This document shows positions 23,447 through 25,042 of a stretch of 25,042 nucleotides of DNA, piece after piece. The notes under the pieces are model-generated. The model was not told the DNA's origin. It made no database searches and was given only the letters and a program-made list of their open reading frames with translations. Position 1 is the first letter of the stretch; every line of letters starts with the position of its first letter. This stretch comes from Thermodesulfobacteriota bacterium (lineage in GTDB: Bacteria; Desulfobacterota; DSM-4660; Desulfatiglandales; Desulfatiglandaceae). The position numbers and the translations under genes are program-made. Location of the stretch: assembly GCA_028278625.1 (NCBI GenBank), contig JANQDY010000069.1, positions 1 through 25,042 of the forward strand, in the 5' to 3' direction.

Positions 23447-24364
23447 CTACTTACAATAGCCGCAACCTGTCCGACATCCTTGAGCCGTTGATACTGCCTT
23501 TGTTTGGCATGCCGCTGAAGGAGGGCTGTAACGGGGGTAGTTCTGGGCGCAATATTGTTTGTCTGCTATGTACTTGTTAAAGCACTTTTGTCGACATGTT
23601 ATTGAACTACTGCTTTGAATGGATGATAATGTGTTGTGTCGGAATTCGATGTAAAGCTCAGCATGCGCCCGCATCTCTATACCTGTCTCAATACCATTTT
23701 GGCCATCTTCGTCGCCGGACCTGCAGCCATCAACAAAGATCATACCCCATCCCTCGTCTGTCCAATGCGCGGGCATTGTAAATTCCATGCTCCCCTGTAT
23801 CATTCCCGAGTCGAACATCTCGTCATCAGACCCTCTGTAGTACATGACCTGAAACTGAGAACACGGTTCTCCACCTTCCCATCTTACAACAACCGGCTCA
23901 CCGGCTGGTAAAGGTTCGTTACTTGAGGGCTCAATGATTCTGATTTTCTCCGGTACTTGGATGGTACTGGAGTAGAACGTAAAGCATTGCCTTCCTTTGG
24001 CTACGAACTCGATGGTATTTCCTTCATTGACATCAAAGAGATCCAGGAAGTAGTAAGGCTGATAATCCCCACATTCTACCCCTTTCGCGGTCTGGTCGTT
24101 CGCACCGGAGAAGCTATCTCCTTGATCCAAGATCAAATCTTCGGGGGGGAAAAAGCCGATATTCATAGGCGCACCATTTATTGTCAGCATGGCGTCAGAT
24201 TGAAGATTTCCATCCTGATCCATGACATGGGCAGCGAAGGAAAGACCATATTCATCGACCACCCCAAATGCTTGGACACTATTTCCGTTTGTCCCTGCAT
24301 CACTTCCGCTACATCCTGAAAAACCCAAAAGACCGACCAGTAAAATTCCGATAAGCTTTTTCAT
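23447..24364 (-). CDS. Lipoprotein with fibronectin-like domain and cysteine-rich C-terminal hairpin
   Basis: ATG 24364 follows GGGGAGGGAAG and gives 305 residues. The N-terminus MKKLIGILLVGLLGFSGCSG is a lipoprotein signal with lipobox FSGC (Cys18). The middle, around IRIIEPSSNEPLPAGEPVVV and then RWEGGEPCSQF, has the P-x-G-x-x-V-x-V-x-W pattern of bacterial fibronectin-III-like or Kre9/KNH-like beta domains. The last 55 residues hold seven cysteines in a nearly mirror-symmetric order: CX3C-X10-C, 13 residues, C-X10-CX3C, then X2-C. This suggests a disulfide-stapled helical hairpin. The function is unknown and a surface-exposed binding role is a guess. It is monocistronic on the minus strand and divergent from the structured leader to its right. 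Confidence 0.75.
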   Translation of the reverse strand: MKKLIGILLVGLLGFSGCSGSDAGTNGNSVQAFGVVDEYGLSFAAHVMDQDGNLQSDAMLTINGAPMNIGFFPPEDLILDQGDSFSGANDQTAKGVECGDYQPYYFLDLFDVNEGNTIEFVAKGRQCFTFYSSTIQVPEKIRIIEPSSNEPLPAGEPVVVRWEGGEPCSQFQVMYYRGSDDEMFDSGMIQGSMEFTMPAHWTDEGWGMIFVDGCRSGDEDGQNGIETGIEMRAHAELYIEFRHNTLSSIQSSSSITCRQKCFNKYIADKQYCAQNYPRYSPPSAACQTKAVSTAQGCRTGCGYCK

Positions 24365-24458
24365 GATCTTCCCTCCCCTTCAGTTGTTGTTGGCAGCCAC
24401 GAACCGTACACTTTTCACAAGGATATCATAAGCCGGTGGACAAAAGAACGATTCTTTC

Positions 24459-24486
24459 TTGACACCATCCCTGAAGGTGGTATGAT
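24459..24486 (+). promoter_or_regulatory. Strong sigma70-like promoter for the right-end leader
   Basis: TTGACA (24459-24464), a 16-base spacer and TATGAT (24481-24486) match both consensus boxes closely. The predicted start is near 24493, immediately before a CCTTGG/CCAAGG hairpin at 24495-24513. Confidence 0.6.
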
Positions 24487-24546
24487 ATTTTTTACCTTGG
24501 CAAAAAACCAAGGCCGGTTTGGACGCCGGGATACACAGAGGGATGC

Positions 24547-24576
24547 AAAGCGCTCCCAAGTTTCGTATGGCGCTTT
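24547..24576 (+). terminator. Hairpin with T-rich 3' side inside the leader
   Basis: AAAGCGC (24547-24553) pairs with GCGCTTT (24570-24576) across a 16-base loop, and two more Ts follow. It could terminate or pause transcription early in the leader, though the stem is short. Confidence 0.3.
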
Positions 24577-24597
24577 TTGTGTTTATACGAACCTTCT

Positions 24598-24678
24598 GGC
24601 GGGTTGTGTGCGGAGACCTTCGGGTCTGCCGGTTTCCTTTGTGGCCGGTCGTCCAACCACACATAGCCCGCCTTTTTT
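24598..24678 (+). terminator. Terminator-like long stem inside the leader (possible attenuator)
   Basis: GGCGGG at 24598-24603 pairs with CCCGCC at 24667-24672, extended by TGTGTG (24605-24610) with CACACA (24658-24663), and six Ts follow at 24673-24678. The UUCG hairpin sits inside. This resembles an intrinsic terminator placed 60 bases before a strong ribosome site. Confidence 0.5.
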
Positions 24679-24739
24679 CGTTTGGACGCGGAACAAGGGC
24701 GGATACTTCAAATCCATCTACACAAAGGAGGTATTCACC

Positions 24740-25042
24740 ATGCCAGGAACCTAGAAACCCAAAATCATCAAAGACGACGAATGGCACCCCGTTTACTTGA
24801 ATGAGTACGGGAATGAAACGAAAACCTGCCGCACCCACCTTAGAGAATTCCTCGCCCAACCACTCACACGAATGGATACACTGATCACCTTGCTCGGAGA
24901 TGACGCTTACGAGGAATATGGTTTCGTGTGTGAGGCACTGCTTGAAAACGGCAAACTGAAAATTGAAAAGGTCTGTAAACTGATAGAAGAGGCTTCTGGC
25001 GGTGAGATCTTCATAGACACCCCCCTCCGGGATGACCTTTCG
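24740..25042 (+). CDS. Unrecognised ORF with an in-frame TAG at codon 5, runs off the window
   Basis: A textbook ribosome site (AAAGGAGG, 24724-24731, spacing 8) precedes ATG 24740. The frame reads M-P-G-T-stop (TAG 24752-24754) and then stays open for 96 codons to the window end. Its translation is protein-like: KPKIIKDDEWHPVYLNEYGN, then THLREFLAQPL, then LGDDAYEEYGFVCEALLENG and EASGGEIFIDTPL. The first ATG after the TAG is about 40 codons further on and lacks a ribosome site. It is therefore either a gene killed by a nonsense mutation, a read-through product, or a base error in the assembly. I do not recognise the family; the leader context suggests an accessory plasmid, ICE or phage gene. 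Confidence 0.5.

Larger units (their letters stand above)
24493..24739 (+). ncRNA. Structured 5' leader RNA (about 250 nt) of a mobile-element-like gene
   Basis: No convincing protein is encoded between the promoter and the ATG at 24740, but several stems can be drawn by hand. They are CCTTGG/CCAAGG (24495-24513), AAAGCGC/GCGCTTT (24547-24576), a UUCG-capped stem with one bulged G (24611-24631), and a long-range stem GGCGGG...CCCGCC plus TGTGTG...CACACA (24598-24672) ending in six Ts. CGTCCAA (24650-24656) can instead pair with TTGGACG (24682-24688), crossing the long-range stem. The leader ends in AAAGGAGG, eight bases before the start codon. Its sequence recalls leaders I associate with plasmid and ICE genes (for example those grouped with the radC RNA motif), but I cannot assign an Rfam family. 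Confidence 0.5.

Overview
The window looks like chromosomal DNA from a Gram-negative bacterium, most plausibly a Desulfobacterota (sulfate-reducer-type) genome. This is inference from gene content: a full branched-chain-amino-acid ABC operon, orphan periplasmic solute-binding proteins, Sec signals and lipoboxes, and a secreted protein whose C-terminal tail resembles the short beta-helix tails I associate with Desulfobacterales. No rRNA, tRNA or CRISPR array was seen. Hand counts of a few 60-base lines give about 55-65% GC in the liv genes, about 50% in the left cluster and only 33-40% in the radical SAM gene near 22.0-23.1 kb.

Left part (1-7.5 kb): the last codons of an alpha/beta hydrolase and a C-terminally truncated Hsp20 on the minus strand come first. 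Three plus-strand genes follow: an exported ankyrin-repeat protein of about 1000 residues, an unrecognised exported protein, and a protein with a DUF1598-like region followed by TPRs. The last two lie in one reading frame split by a single TAG codon.

Middle (7.6-17.5 kb, all minus strand): a promoter at about 9.5 kb drives a family-3 solute-binding protein and a 3-hydroxyisobutyrate-dehydrogenase-family enzyme. Upstream of these sits a livJ-type/livH/livM/livG/livF transporter operon with a strong sigma70-like promoter and an intrinsic-terminator-like attenuator after the binding-protein gene. It continues, with no visible terminator, into a secreted GH64/beta-1,3-glucanase-like protein and an amidase-signature hydrolase. 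Import and hydrolysis of amides or peptides would fit, but this is inference.

Right-middle (17.7-22 kb): a lipoprotein whose helical region carries hallmarks of Cry delta-endotoxin domain I, followed by a beta-prism/lectin-like region. It has its own consensus promoter and a palindrome in its 5' leader. Next come an orphan family-3 binding protein with its own promoter and an AI-2E-family transporter.

Right end (22-25 kb): this part looks mobile or rearranged. It holds an AT-rich radical SAM gene with a CX5CX2C cluster motif, a P-loop fragment resembling the IS21 helper IstB, and a lipoprotein with a mirror-symmetric cysteine tail. Last is a strong promoter followed by a roughly 250-nt structured leader, with a UUCG hairpin, a terminator and a possible competing stem. 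The leader ends in a perfect ribosome binding site for an ORF interrupted by TAG at codon 5 that runs off the window.
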